A stretch of 64,000 nt of DNA from Atopsyche davidsoni (Eukaryota > Arthropoda > Insecta > Trichoptera > Hydrobiosidae), in contig JAILWY010000023.1 in assembly GCA_022113835.1 (NCBI GenBank), positions 8,060,001 to 8,124,000 on the forward strand, read 5' to 3'. Below are positions 50,101 through 63,000 of this stretch, in pieces; position 1 is the stretch's first letter, and the number at the start of each line of letters is the position of its first letter. Below the pieces are notes generated by a model. That model had not been told where the DNA came from, did no database searches, and worked only from the letters and a program-made list of their open reading frames with translations. Both the position numbers and the translations under genes were made by a program.

Positions 50101-52971
50101 ATTTCTGGCTTCTAAGTCTTTGGGCGATGACTCGCACTTAAAAGAATTTTCTTTAAAAATACTTTGAAAATAATATTTATCTTGACAAAGGTATTATACC
50201 TCAATGTTACTTCGTATTATTCCGGTACATTGTTTGCCTTTTACCTCAATAGGAATTATCCACGAAGAATAAATAATAGGAACATAAATGTTTATTATAA
50301 AGTAAAATTAATAAGAATTATTTGAATATTCTCAATCTCAAATATTTTTATATAAAACAAGAAAATTCAAATCTAAATTATTTTTCTATTACCCTTTAAT
50401 ACAGCTTTATTTTACATTTAATGAAATTTATATAAAGTGATTTTACGCCTTTTAAAAATATTTTATGTGACAAGGTTGGCTAATTTTCTATATTTGCACC
50501 AGGTAAAACGTTTTTTGACTCAATTTAAAAATGCCAACATAGAAAGTTGGAAAAATTAGTCACAAAAATCATTAAGTAGTAAATATTTGCTATTTAATAG
50601 TATATATAAATATAGTGTGCCGGTTATAATTATAGTTCTTCTCTACTACCTTTTTCTCACATCTGCCAAGTGCCTCTATAGCAATTACATGTAATGCTCC
50701 CTCTTGGCTCGGATACAATCGGTTCGATTATAGAAATACTTCAATTACACTCAGCCCTTTCAATTTTCTAATAAAGCCACTCGACCAGACGGGAAGCGAG
50801 TGCACTTACAGGCTTTATTAAAAAAAATATCCAAGGTACAGTTATATATTTACCGAAAACGTAACTTTTAAATAATAAAACAGTAAGATTGTACTATTAT
50901 GGCGATGAGTGTCCAAGCAAGGCAGTGCAATAATTAGAGTGAGTTGCTCTGAGTGAATCTCTTTCCTGCTCTCATAAGACTAGAAATACCAATTATTATC
51001 ATGTGGTCTTTAAATGAAATAAAAATCTGAGCGGGAATCAATGTATCCCAGTTTCAATAATGCTTGATTGGGAGTTATGTTCAATATCGAGTGGGTGATT
51101 CTGATTAACCTTCTCAATCAACTCAAAATTCCACGCCGAAGGAATGTGTGGAAAATTTCTGTAATTATAGCAAGAATTCGTAAAACTTAGTTAACCATGG
51201 CAGAGGAGCCTACGTAAAATAAATTTAAAGCAATTAATTGAATTTTCATTACAGAACCTGCTAAGTGGTTTTATAGGGCAACGGTTAGAACGATAGACAT
51301 TCACTGTCGTATGTGAGGACAAACTTGAATAAATTATATTTGTCTAGGCTTAAAAGCAAAATATTATTTTAATCATTTACGAGGTGCAAAAAGATATTGA
51401 TAACAAATTAAAATATGCCTCTTAGATTCTACAATTTCTAAAAATCCCTTTTATTTGTTATTATATATCTTATGAGTGTCTAAATCCAATTGTTAATGAT
51501 TTTACATATTCATCTATTGTATAAAAATAATATAAGTAATAATAAGTTTAAAAAGAAAACAGCAGCAAAAAAACCTGGGTCTTCCAAGACAAGCATTAAT
51601 GGCGGGTAAAGAGATAATAAAATATCCAAACTTTTTTAATTAATGTAAAATTGTTGTGAATAAATATTAAGAAACAGGTTTGGATGATACGGGAAATTAG
51701 TGGTTCGACTAAAATTAATTGCGCGTAATTGAATTCGGGCTAGTCTAGAAAACAACCGAAGCGAAAATAATATAACCTCATTTTTACCATTTTAACCTTC
51801 AGCCTGTTTTATTTTCTCTTTACTCTAAGAGTAAGTTTGGGATTTATTGTAGGTAACAAAGCAGGTTTTTTTTAATACGTTCGACTATTCAACATTTACA
51901 ATTCTATCAAGGAAGGAAGAATAGGACGTTTATGAAATAATTTATTGTTTCGACCGCTTTAAAAGCACAAAGAAAAAAACCTCGCCCGCGGGATCGCAAT
52001 TTTTTTGCCCTTCTAGATATTTGAAAATGTAATATCATTTCTTTATTTAAATACACATAAAAAAAAATATCTGTAAAAATATAATATGAAACCTGGGACA
52101 GGTCTGTATCGCAGCAGACGAAGCTGGTAATTCGATAGCCGTGCGGTATTTGCATTTCAAGGAGCGTGTAGACATTTCACGGGAATCATTATTATGGGAC
52201 TGCTTGCCTAATATAATACTAACATGTGTGCTTGCTTAAAGATGTCTAAAACAATATAGTCTGCAAAGAAAAATAAAAATTGAAGGAATATAAAGTTACC
52301 TGGAGCGGAAAATGGGTTTCTCCATGCTTTCGAGAATATCTTTTATGAAAATACCAGGTAATGTTAATTGCTTTTGGCTTAAAATAAAACTTACGTATTT
52401 TAACATCTCATGTACGTTATATACTACACGCATATTATATCATTGTGTCTAAATAAAACATATTCTTTACATTATAATATTATTAACTTGAGGTTTAAAT
52501 TTATAAATGCGTTCATTTTGAAATACTGTATCGCCCAGACTATTAAAACTCGATTTTGGTTTATGAAAACTATTTAATTGTTAATTAATAACTCATCACT
52601 CACAAAATGACTTATACATCGTAAATCCACTTTGATTAATTAATATCTGTTAGAATATATTATTTTATTAATTGATTAATATACTTGAGCTCTCTGTATT
52701 CGTATTAAAAAGTAAAGTTATTAAAGAGTTTATAATATGATTTAATTTCTGCTTTAAATTTGAACTGTCACATGTAATATTGATATAACTCGTTTTTGAT
52801 TAAACCAAAACCAACGAAACGCAATTAACATTTTATGTACATGTAGTTTATTGATAATTTTCTCTTCAATATTACGCAAATTAAATGTTCTTATTAAACT
52901 CGTGTCCTAGTTGCAGAATAGATGTTTCACATTCGTGTATTTGCATAAAAGCTTAGAATATGGAAATTATT
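47158..52971. other. Intergenic region between PICK1 array and gustatory receptor
   Basis: No gene is supported. GC-richer stretches at 48,420-48,600 (with a short direct duplication of GCTTATGTACCG) and 48,960-49,110 look like transposon debris but match nothing I can name. A dispersed repeat copy lies at 49,646-49,720. Confidence 0.4.
49646..49720 (+). repeat. Dispersed repeat with CCTGCGCGCAGG core, copy 3
   Basis: The stretch contains CCCCTGATCCTGCTCGCAGG and then TTGTGGGGCTT and GTGACTTAGGTGGTAGTGTACAT. One base change (CGC to CTC) breaks the palindrome seen in copies 1 and 2. The upstream AGTAAATTTACAATAGTT is shared with copy 2. Confidence 0.7.
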
Positions 52972-52977
52972 TTTATT
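52972..52977 (-). terminator. Candidate poly(A) signal of the gustatory receptor
   Basis: TTTATT on the + strand reads AATAAA on the - strand, 28 bp after the stop codon. This would give a very short 3' UTR, which occurs in chemoreceptor genes but is unproven here. Confidence 0.35.
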
Positions 52978-53004
52978 ATTTGCTAATTCCCACGGAACAA
53001 CTGT

Positions 53005-55470
53005 TTATCCCGTGTTTATTTGCATTAAAATGACGGAATATGTGGTGAGGGCGGCAACTAAGCTGTACCCCAGGGAGGTGTCTATAGAAAAAAAGTTACA
53101 AGCAGTCAACTGTGAGGTTCTCGTACTGATAGCTTGAGAAAGTAGAGCCAGCATTGTGCGATGTTCTTCGCCTAGAAAGAAAAAAAAGGCTTAGATTTAC
53201 CATTTGCAATATAAGTGAGAGAAATTTATATTTTTGTATGCATACATATATGTTTTAGTGGTCGTACTATTGATACTTGTATCAAATATTTTACATTTTA
53301 ATAATTACCAACAAGTTTTCAAAAAAACACTAGATAAATGTTCAAAGCATAAAAGTCATTTGTCAAAGTCAAAAGTGGTATTGATAATATTTGTATTTTG
53401 TTTGATGTTTTTTCGTGACACCGATTAAATACATACACATATCATAGTCTACACAAAAAGTAAAGTTGATTCATGCTAAATTGAGGTTGACATTAAAAAA
53501 TGAATTAAGAGAAAAATATTTTCATAATTTACATAAAAGCTATTAGTTATTTTTTGGCATGATGACAATTTTTTTTCTAAAATAAGGGAAATTTTAAATT
53601 GTAATATTTTTAATTGATTACTTTTTTTAAATATAGCAGAATAACTTACATAAATGGTTGCCTATCATTATCTTGCTGATTATAACCACAGCTCTTCGAG
53701 ATTCATATTTTAATGCCTCAGAAGAAATGATCATGGCCAATGTAGTACAGAAGTTTTGACATATCCATATGAGTATTAGTATCAAAATTAATTGTTTCTA
53801 AAATATTGAACAAATAATCTCTTAAAAATAAATTAATAATTAAAAGAAACTAGCAATAGCATATTACAACCCAAATTAAACGTGCTGTACAAAATTATCC
53901 GAATTATAAGGTTTTTCATTAACTTTTCAATTATTTATACACACTCACACAAATATATTTTTTCATCTGACTGTTTTTGGCCAACAATTAAGTCAACAAA
54001 AGATGTATTTACTTTTTTTAAGCAGTTTACATAGTTATTTTATAATTTTCTTTGACGAATCATCTTTGATGATATTTTACAGATAATTAAAGATCAGGGA
54101 ATCAATTAAAAATGATAATGCTAAATTAAAACACATACAAGTAACCAATATATTAACATTTAGATACTTACATTGTTTACTGCCAAAAGCTTCAATTGTA
54201 TTATATAATTTATTTGAGTCAAAATTAATACAAAATTCACAAGTATGTAAAAAACCAACTGCAATAAAATTGTATGAAATAAATTATGATTTGGATACAT
54301 TTTTCTCTTCGTTGTTTTTCATTCTGCACATTATTAAAGCATCATTTTTTAAAGAGCGATATTATTTATAAATTGACGTTTAATTTGTAGATTGTTAAAG
54401 AGCATGCAAAAATATATTTTTTAATAAATACGTAATATTTATTTTAAGCAAATCTTACAATCAGATTACATGCTGTAAAACTGTACAATTTTAGGGAGCG
54501 ATCAAACAGTGAGACGAATGTTTTTATTTCATTTAGTATTTTTTAAATATATCATTGAGAGTCTAGGAGACATTAATTTAGGTGGAAGATGCTGTGAATG
54601 TTAAATTATATTTATTAGCCTTATTACATTCTCATTATTCTAGAATTTATAGTCAAAATTACGTAACTTCAATGACACTCTTACCTGCAAACCATAAGAT
54701 GAATTGATAATATCTATATTCTCAGTCAACTTGTCAAAAACATCATTTAATACCATGAAATCATGTTTTGAAGAATCCCACAATAGATCACACGCCGGGA
54801 CCAAATCAATTTCATTTGAAAAATATAGATTATTGCGTTCATAGTCCACTGGACTCTTTAAATTATTTTGATTATAAGGAAGGTTTAAACTCAACAATCG
54901 ACCATTAAAAAGTCTGTATCTGGATACAATTACCCCAACGTCTTCTAAGTATTTTAAAAATAAATAAAGAATTATAGTTAGTAAAATATACATTGAAATA
55001 ATTTGAAATTTAGTGTACTTCTGGGAACTATAATCGCACACGAAGCTTGCAAAAAGGAACATCCACGTTATTATAGATCCTAAAATCACCCATTTCCTGT
55101 GTTTTACAAAATATTTCAAGGGAGTTTGAAGTTTTTCATCAACATATTTAATATTTAATAAAAATGTTAGACTTTGTTTTTGATTCACGAATATGCCAAG
55201 AAATAATGCTAGGGTACAAACACCCAACATAGCTGCCTGTAAAATAATCTCAGTTATGGTCATCGTGAGCGTAAGTTTAGAGTAATATTCTTCAAGTTTG
55301 TAAAATTCTGTTACGCTAAATATACCCAGGATGAAAAATAATACAAAACAAGAGTACACGTCACTTTTCCTATTTCTCCTGATCAGTTTGTTCCCTTCAA
55401 ATGAAACCATTTGCAAACCCAGCAGAGCCCCGGTCCGATGAAGAGGTTTGATTGCGTAGAGTATATTCAT
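53005..55470 (-). CDS. Gustatory receptor (insect seven-transmembrane chemoreceptor)
   Basis: Predicted 395-residue chemoreceptor of the insect GR family, expected in the dendrite membrane of taste neurons as a ligand-gated cation channel. Exons 55,470-54,685 (262 codons), 54,258-54,172, 53,797-53,650 and 53,171-53,005 join at GT/AG sites in frame. The one large first exon with short 3' exons is the usual GR layout. The start is an ATG followed by NILYAIKPLHRTGALLGL, a typical GR N-terminus. Seven hydrophobic segments are visible: five in exon 1 to early exon 2, one in exon 3 (QLILILIWICQNFCTTLAM) and the last in exon 4. The C-terminal signature FFSIDTSLGYSLVAALTTYS then VILMQ keeps the family Thr-Tyr...Gln residues (T384, Y385, Q391) but has Ile where Phe normally follows. 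It is not one of the conserved CO2 or sugar receptors that I recognise, so a bitter-type divergent lineage is likely. Ligand unknown. Confidence 0.9.
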
Positions 55471-55823
55471 GTTGAAAGATCGGTGCTGTAGTGTCCATTG
55501 TTTGTCATTACCTGGACTATTTTTAATTCACTTTCAATAATTGTTTAATGTAAATAAATAGTGAATACTTAAATATGGTCAACAAAGTAATTTATTAGGA
55601 ATCGTTCATTTATTAAGTGAAACTTTGATAATGGGAAAATACCTTGATAAAGCACAGATTAAAATCACGGTTAGAACCAATTTGATAAATTATACAATTG
55701 GATTAAAATCTGAAATAAAATTAAATACTATTAATTGCGTTGCAAAACACCATTTTTTAATACCATCACAAACAAGGAATCGTTAGGGAACAAAATTGAA
55801 GCCGGTTACACGACACAACTTGC

Positions 55824-55872
55824 AACCAACTTGCAATTAGCCAATAGCGCTCTTTACTTAGGGTGTTTTTTT
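55824..55872 (+). repeat. Dispersed repeat, copy 2 (partner at 2,326)
   Basis: This copy shares CCAACTTGCAATTAGCCAAT and the following T-rich stretch with 2,326-2,378 in the same orientation. It lies about 350 bp upstream of the gustatory receptor start. Confidence 0.5.
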
Positions 55873-55919
55873 ATGGTTTAGCCTAAGTGTATAACGCAAA
55901 AGAGGACTGAGTTGGCTAG

Positions 55920-56240
55920 TTACCATTCGGTTGTCATTTGTATGGCAACGTGTGTAGACAACTTAAATCTGCTGCTGATTGTCAGTAGTGTCGAGTTGTA
56001 GTTTCTGTGATTGCGCCGCGCCGTGTGGCGCACAGTGTGGCGCACAGTGCGGCGCACAGTGCGGCACAAGCTGTACTTTCGCTTAGTAATCAAATGCGCC
56101 CGCTGTAACGAATGCGGAGGACTTTCATGAAGCATCCACCGTGCAAATGGCGAGGGAATGTATTAAAACTTTCCGCTGTACGGGGGAGGCGATGCGGACA
56201 GCTATTTGTACCGCTGATGTGTAGCGAGCTCTATACTACT
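55920..56240. other. GC-rich block upstream of the gustatory receptor
   Basis: This locally GC- and CpG-rich stretch holds the 12-bp tandem repeat at 56,023-56,070. The open frames (for example - strand 56,135-55,920) are low-complexity and I do not think they are genes. It may be a transposon fragment or a promoter-associated island. Confidence 0.35.
56023..56070. repeat. 12-bp tandem repeat, GTGYGGCGCACA x4
   Basis: Four consecutive units: GTGTGGCGCACA twice, GTGCGGCGCACA, then the divergent GTGCGGCACAAG. The unit is itself near-palindromic (TGTGGCGCACA). Confidence 0.85.
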
Positions 56241-59200
56241 TTTCAAGATAAACGAAATGCCAAATGAAAATGAAAAAATACACTTTTTTTAAAATTATTT
56301 TCATCAATGTATATTTTCAACAATTTTCTTTTGAAGAGAGACATCTGATGATGAAGATGAATAAATGCGTGTATGCTTTATAACAATAAAAATGAATAAG
56401 AGTAATAGTAGGTTTGTTGCCACACGAGTGTTGTGGGAGCTCCACCAGCCAGGTTTTTCGGGTCTCATTAACGCCCTAATGAATGACGCATCACGCGTGC
56501 CTCCACGTGGACGCCCAGCCCGAGGCCCACACGTGCCAAAAATAACAACTCCTATCCTGATTAAATCGACCAATTAGTAAAATAGCGCTCTCTGTCACTT
56601 TTCATGAAGATTTTAACAAAGCCATTTTGTTGTCATTTGTTTTATTTTATTTACATAACATCGTTAAGAAATGCTTATAAACAATAGTTTTATATCCATC
56701 CAGGTATAAAAACAGTATTTATTTTAATTGAATGCTGACAATATAAGTAATTAAATATATAGTTAAGAAAATATTTAATATTTCATTTATATTAAATGTG
56801 GTATCTATTTAAAAAAAACAAGGTCAAATTAACTTTCAAAAAACAGTTTACAAATAATGTGAATAATTATAAATTGAAAAGTGATAAAAATAAAAATACA
56901 CATATTATTCAAATTTTTTGAATACTAAAAAAATAAAAATATTACGTCAATAGAAAACTGACAAATGTGCTAATAATACTTTTTCTCATTTTTTTGTCAA
57001 TTCATTAGTAAAGTAAAATATTCTTTACTTTATTATTAAATAATATCATCATCAACACCTTATAAAACCATATCTATAAATATATATATATATATCTTTT
57101 TTTTAAATCGTGTTAATTAATATAAAGCAGATTTCGTTTGTATAATATTTCGTTTTGATAATATTTTCAAGAAAGACGTGCAAGGAAAAAGCAGGTGTAG
57201 GCAATGATTGTAAAAACGATTTTATTTTATATGAAAATACATTAGGTACTTTACGCAGGTGCTACAGAGAACGGTTCGCTTCTCTTTCTGTATATTCACT
57301 TCACTCTGTACAGCATATTATTATGTAAGACAGCGACACCGTCGTACTATAATTCCAGAACAAATAAATAAACCCCTCATGAAGTAATACCAGCCAGCTT
57401 CCCCCAAAGCCTCCAACGGAATGACGTGCCTTTCTATACGGGAAGGGTCTTTAAAATAAGTTTCTACGATATATTAAATTTCAGTAACACGGCCAGTAGT
57501 ATACATGTAAAGAAATAACATAAATTCAGTTTGGGTTTGAACTCATGTATGTAATATAGGTAGTGATCACGTGGGAAAACTCATATACTCATCGCGTTAT
57601 ATGATAAATTGGTAGCTACCTACGATCGATAGGTAAGTGCTTACTATCGAATCCCTTGAGTCAGTATCTGCTTTCTAAAACACAGTTATTTTAATTTTTA
57701 TATCCTTTAAATTAAATAATATGAAACTAAAAAGCAAAACCTAAGGTTAAATAGTGATGTATCAATTATTTAGAAAATAATATCACAAAACGAAACATTT
57801 ACTTTCATTAATGTTTAAAATAGTATTGTATGATCCGTTTTCGCATCATTGGAGTTCAAAGTATTTTATTTGTTATGTGTTAAATCAAAGGTAATCGAAG
57901 TTCATCATTAAATTTTATCAAAGATTACGATAATTATTTTAGGTTTTTTAGATATTATTTTAACACATCTTGATGATGTGATTGTTTATATATTTTCAAG
58001 TGCCGGCTATGTCATAGCTAATAAAAGAAATGAATTTTAAAAATAAAGATATTTTTAATGAAGTAAAACAACAAAATAAATACGCAATGCTTACAATTGT
58101 ATAGCATTGCATTTAGTATGATATGGGGTACCTAAAAATAGCATGATACCGGATTAAATTTAACGATTATTTTGAATTTTAAAATTTCAAACAATATATG
58201 AACATAAGTTTTATAACTCCTTATTACTTCACCTTTGAAAATGTCATCATCTAATTCTATGTGAAGTTTCCATTCACGCAAGCAACAGTTTGTGGCAAAT
58301 AGAATTGCCCTGGCGCCACTACGACTTCTCTGGATTTATTTGCTTATTCAATTTGTGCAGACGTTATGACATCTCCATAAGTCACAGAAATGCTGAAAGC
58401 ACTTCTGCAAGTCTGCGCAATGTCAAACAGTCGAGATGAAAGCTGCTCTACTATTTTTGAGGTCATGAAATTTTTCTGGTGAAATTTTTGTGATCTAATA
58501 TAAAATTAATTAAAGTAATTTCGAACAGTTAAGACGTTTTAATAATTCAATTATATACCAGACAATCAAATGTTAAGACAACCTAATAATTTACAACTAA
58601 ACTGAATCAATTTTTATGTCCAGAGTTACAAGACAAAGTCATCGAGCATCGAAACACGAAGTTGGCTTTTTTCTGCCAATGTATTTTTTTTTGCTAAAAA
58701 ATACTTTTTTTTACAGTTGTTGTAGTAATCCATATTAAATATTTACTTACGGAAAATTTCATAGGTTTGAAAAATAACCATGATTGAAAAAATAATAATA
58801 TTCTCTGCATAAATACGCCTAAGTATCTGTAAATTCGGTGATTAAAGTATAATGTTTATTTTAAAAATAACTCCCAAAAATCGAAATATCAATTAAAAAT
58901 TATCTCAGAGATCACAAGAACAAATTTATAAAACAAACTTATGTATTTAGAAAACATTAACACAAAAATAAGCTACATTGAAAGAAAATCAATACTCGGT
59001 TGTTAATTTTGTTTTGGGCTAGTTTTAGAATTCGCATCATTGGTATTCATAGCAGTTCTTTCGATCGAGTTACTATAAGGAGGGCTCCGGCCATGGCACG
59101 GATTTTGCTTTCCTGACGTTTATAAATATATTTACGTTTTGACATGTTTTTCATGAATAAAACTAATCTAATAGGGAAAAAATTTCAAACACTATTAATC

Positions 59201-59973
59201 ATCCGCACAGCGCGATGTCTAGAGACGAGATAAAAAGAAAACTTCCGCAAACTGAAAACTCAACTCACTGTCATGTTTTTGAATACATTTTCTCAAGCTT
59301 AAACAATTTGTCATATTTTTTTAAATACATTCGACAATAAGGTCTAGACGTTACTGCTTAATAAAGAAACCGGCGTTAATGGAAAAACTTTTGCTGTCTC
59401 ATTAAAAACACAACACAAATAAGAGTATCATTAAAAAAAATTTTAGACGCCATAAGGATTAAGGATCACTTCTCAAAACCATACATGTTCAACCCTGCAT
59501 TTAATTATTTCTCTCTTTTTCCATGCACCATCCATCGAAATATGGTTTTTGAAATGTTTATTTCTAACCAATTTACAATTTATGCCCAAGAGACAAGACT
59601 GACTATTTTTCAGTGTTGATTGTGAAGTGTTGGAATACGATAGTAAAACCAATTTACTCCCCTAGTACCTCATGCACTAGCAAGGCTACTTTGTCAATAT
59701 TTACCCAAAGCGAACGCGAGAGCGTTTTCAATCATGAAAGAAACATGAAGTGCAATTTATAGAATATTTGGCTATATTGCAAACACTCTGGGCTGCAGCT
59801 GCTAAGTAACGGTTGTTTATTTGCTCGGGTCCGCATTCGAGCTCCGCGGCTTGCCGCAAGCCCGGTGCGACTTTGCGGTTCGCCTGCTAAAACGGATATA
59901 ATACTTGTGTATTGAGTTTTAAAGGTTTGCGCCCGTCGGAACGTTAATTGCTTTCTTGCTGAATTACTCTACT
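56241..59973. other. Intergenic region, transposon debris
   Basis: Positions 56,400-56,575 are GC-rich and open on both strands, with a Pro/Arg/Gly-rich + strand product of unknown kind. Positions 57,224-57,430, 58,255-58,460 and 59,815-59,900 are further GC-richer patches with no recognisable protein. No splice-flanked gene model could be built. Confidence 0.35.
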
Positions 59974-60024
59974 TCTTCTTCATCGGGTGCCTCTCCTCAG
60001 AGAAGGTTGGCGACCATCTCACTA
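59974..60024 (+). repeat. Dispersed repeat GGTGCCTYTCCTCAGAG, copy 2
   Basis: The stretch contains GGGTGCCTCTCCTCAGAGAA then GGTTGGCGACCATC, similar to 15,922-15,970 (GGTGCCTTTCCTCAGAGGAA ... CACCATC). Confidence 0.5.
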
Positions 60025-63000
60025 AGCATAAATTTATGCTGAATTAGTGTTCATAGTTTTTTTAAGGGAAAAATAGTGTAGTGGGTCCCCGGGTCCTTCT
60101 ATACCGCAGTTTTATATTGGAAGGAAAAGTCTGCGTATTGCTGCTGCCTAATATTATTATTATTTTTCCTTACAAAGCTCTGGCGTTTAGATCTGATACT
60201 CCTTCTGCAGCAAGCTACAAAAACAATAGCAGAAGTCCCCCTCCTTGACAAGGTACTTCCCTCCATAATCAATCCAAGTCCACTACTCCATTACCGATCC
60301 TTTACACACGCTCAGGGTACAGAATGGCAGCCATGCTAGAGCAACAGAGATATTCCAAATAATGCTTTCGCCTGAAAGCGTTGTAGTTGTCATTATTCTA
60401 TTTTTTTAATACGCAAATACAGATTGTATGTATTTGAAAGAGCTCGTCGTTTTTCAATTCTTATAACATGCCAGACTGTGAGCGAGTAATCGCTTCATTA
60501 ATATACAGTCAGGTCGAGATTTGATTGAATTTCAGCATACACGTCTGATTCTCAAGTATGTTATTTTGGTATTCGATTAATGAAATGCTTGTAGATTTAT
60601 ATCAAGGGTGACCAAACTTTTGATCAGTACGGGCGACCTGTTTTTTTTAATAATAGGCGGCAGTCTACTAACATCGTATTTGTTCAATGATTATAGGAAA
60701 ATAAGTTATTTAAAGCTGAAAATAAGTTTTAATTTCAAACAAAAATAGATAATAGTGATGAATACTCAATGTCAAGCTGTCTTGTTAAGAGAAAACAATG
60801 GTTTCTTCTCAAAAGTTATTAGTTTGTGAAAGACAGGCATCAGATATGTATATATATCAAACAGGTGGGTGACTATGAATAGTAAAAAATGCCATCATTG
60901 ATCTATATGGTATTCAATACTTGGAAGTATTATAATCAACATATTTTGCTTGTGAGAAGTTTCTTAGTTCGACTCAAAGCTGCATTTTCTAGAATTTATG
61001 TAATATTTTTTGCCTTAAATTGCCTTGCATTTTATTAATTGGTTAAAAACCTAATATATAAGTAATAAATTTATTCTGCGGTGTTTTGTCTTATATAATA
61101 TGACTTTGAAATGATTTTGATGTTTAAGAGTGTGTAAGCCTAGCTTAGTTATGATAACGAGGTTTTATATATATTATTCATGTAAAAGATGTTAAGCAGA
61201 CGTGTTAGTTACTTTTGATAAAGCGTATAGGATTTCTGGATTACTTACAAACAGTCGTGTGGTGTATATTAATGAAACTTAAACCTAGGAGAATTTCTTA
61301 TTCCATTTGTAGGTGTAGATAAAAGCTCAGTATCAAAGCTCTAGGTATAACAAGAAAAAGCATCTTAAAGTTTCAAACTAAAACACTTCATAAAATATAT
61401 GATTTGATATCCAAACAAAATATGACTTAAAAATATTAGAACATATTTAGTCTCAAAATATCATGATTCAGAGGTAATAAATCATGACACAGACTCCCCC
61501 AGGATCATTTTTTTTATTTCCATCATACAAGTTCCCCTTGGTTACTGGAGACATTGCCAGTTGTTTTATTTGGAATCGAACTTGAGCTACAGGGAAGGGT
61601 GGTTTATAGAACCCCCACAAAATGTAGCAAGCAGTTCTTAAGAACAAATTGTTGACTTTTAACCTTTTTATTTTCTCAATTTTTTTAGACTTTATTTTAA
61701 ATCATACACACTCTTTCTAAACTCGTTAATTAATATTTTTATTATTGATTTTCACAGCAGTTTTGAGAGGCATTCAAATCACAGTCTATTGAAAGCCTAT
61801 CAATATTCATAATTTTTAATGTTATTTTTCCGTGGCGTCTTTTATCTATGATAGAAGGTTATGATGCGTTATACAAAAATAATATCTATTTGATTTTTCT
61901 TCTTTATATTTATTAATTAAATAAAGCTAAAATTATTAATCTAGAGAAGACTTTAATTAAAACTATCAATTGATATTTATTGTATTGTGTACAGCAAGTT
62001 ATAATTCTCTATAATTTCATCTATAATATTATCTTTATGCTATTATTGCAAACAAGTAATAAAAGTTGAAATATTGGGAAAGTTAGATAATTGGCCAAAT
62101 CTAAAATATTTACAGAATGGATATTTGTAACGTATATTTCGACTAACAATACTCCAAGTATTATATAATACTTCATTAAAACGTTTGGATAAGTTAACGT
62201 ATACGAATCGCAACCGATTTGTTTGTTTACTCTGTGTATTTAATTAACTGTTTATGTTGGTTTAGTTTACTCAAATCGAGGAAACAATATTTTGGTGTAC
62301 CAACATATGTATTCGAAGGCATGGATAACCACTGATATAAATTTATTGCATTACGTAAATTAGCGGTTATATAATGAGTATTCAACAAAATAAATAAAAA
62401 AATAAAACGGGATGGCAGCATTTGTTTATTTTACCTTAAGACTACTAAAATTACATTAGATTTTGCCAGCAGACTTGGCTTACATTTTCATGTAAATTAG
62501 GTGTATTTTGTTTTAATATCTAATCTAGTTGCAAAGCCGATTGAATTTAAAATTAAGTGCTCTAGAAAGTGTGTTTTCTTTTATAAAATCATTAAAAAAT
62601 AAATTCATTTTCATCAAAAGAAATTTCTTTCTTTTAAAAGTACAAATTAAAATACTATTTAAAAATAAATATACCAATAAAATGAAAATTCTGAGCCATG
62701 ATTTTTTCCCAAAAACGATTTGATCAGACCAGATACAAATATGGTGATCTGAAAAATGAAGCATTTAAGAAAAAAATATAATTATATAAAATAATTACCC
62801 CAGCGGGGGTCACCTTTTGTAGAGAGGTTGATATTATTTTTTCCAAAAAAATGAGATTTAAAGAGATATATTATATTGGTATAATCCCACTGCGTATTTC
62901 TTAAATCCGCAAGTCGAAAAACAGAATGTCATTCAGAATAATGTTGTAGAGCGTACATATCATATATCTTAAAGTAAGCCCCAGTGTCTGGCTGAACAGT

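Noticed and set aside
60605..60670. hAT-like end GGGTGACCAAACTTTT
   Set aside because: It resembles known transposon ends, but no inverted partner was found within the next kilobase.
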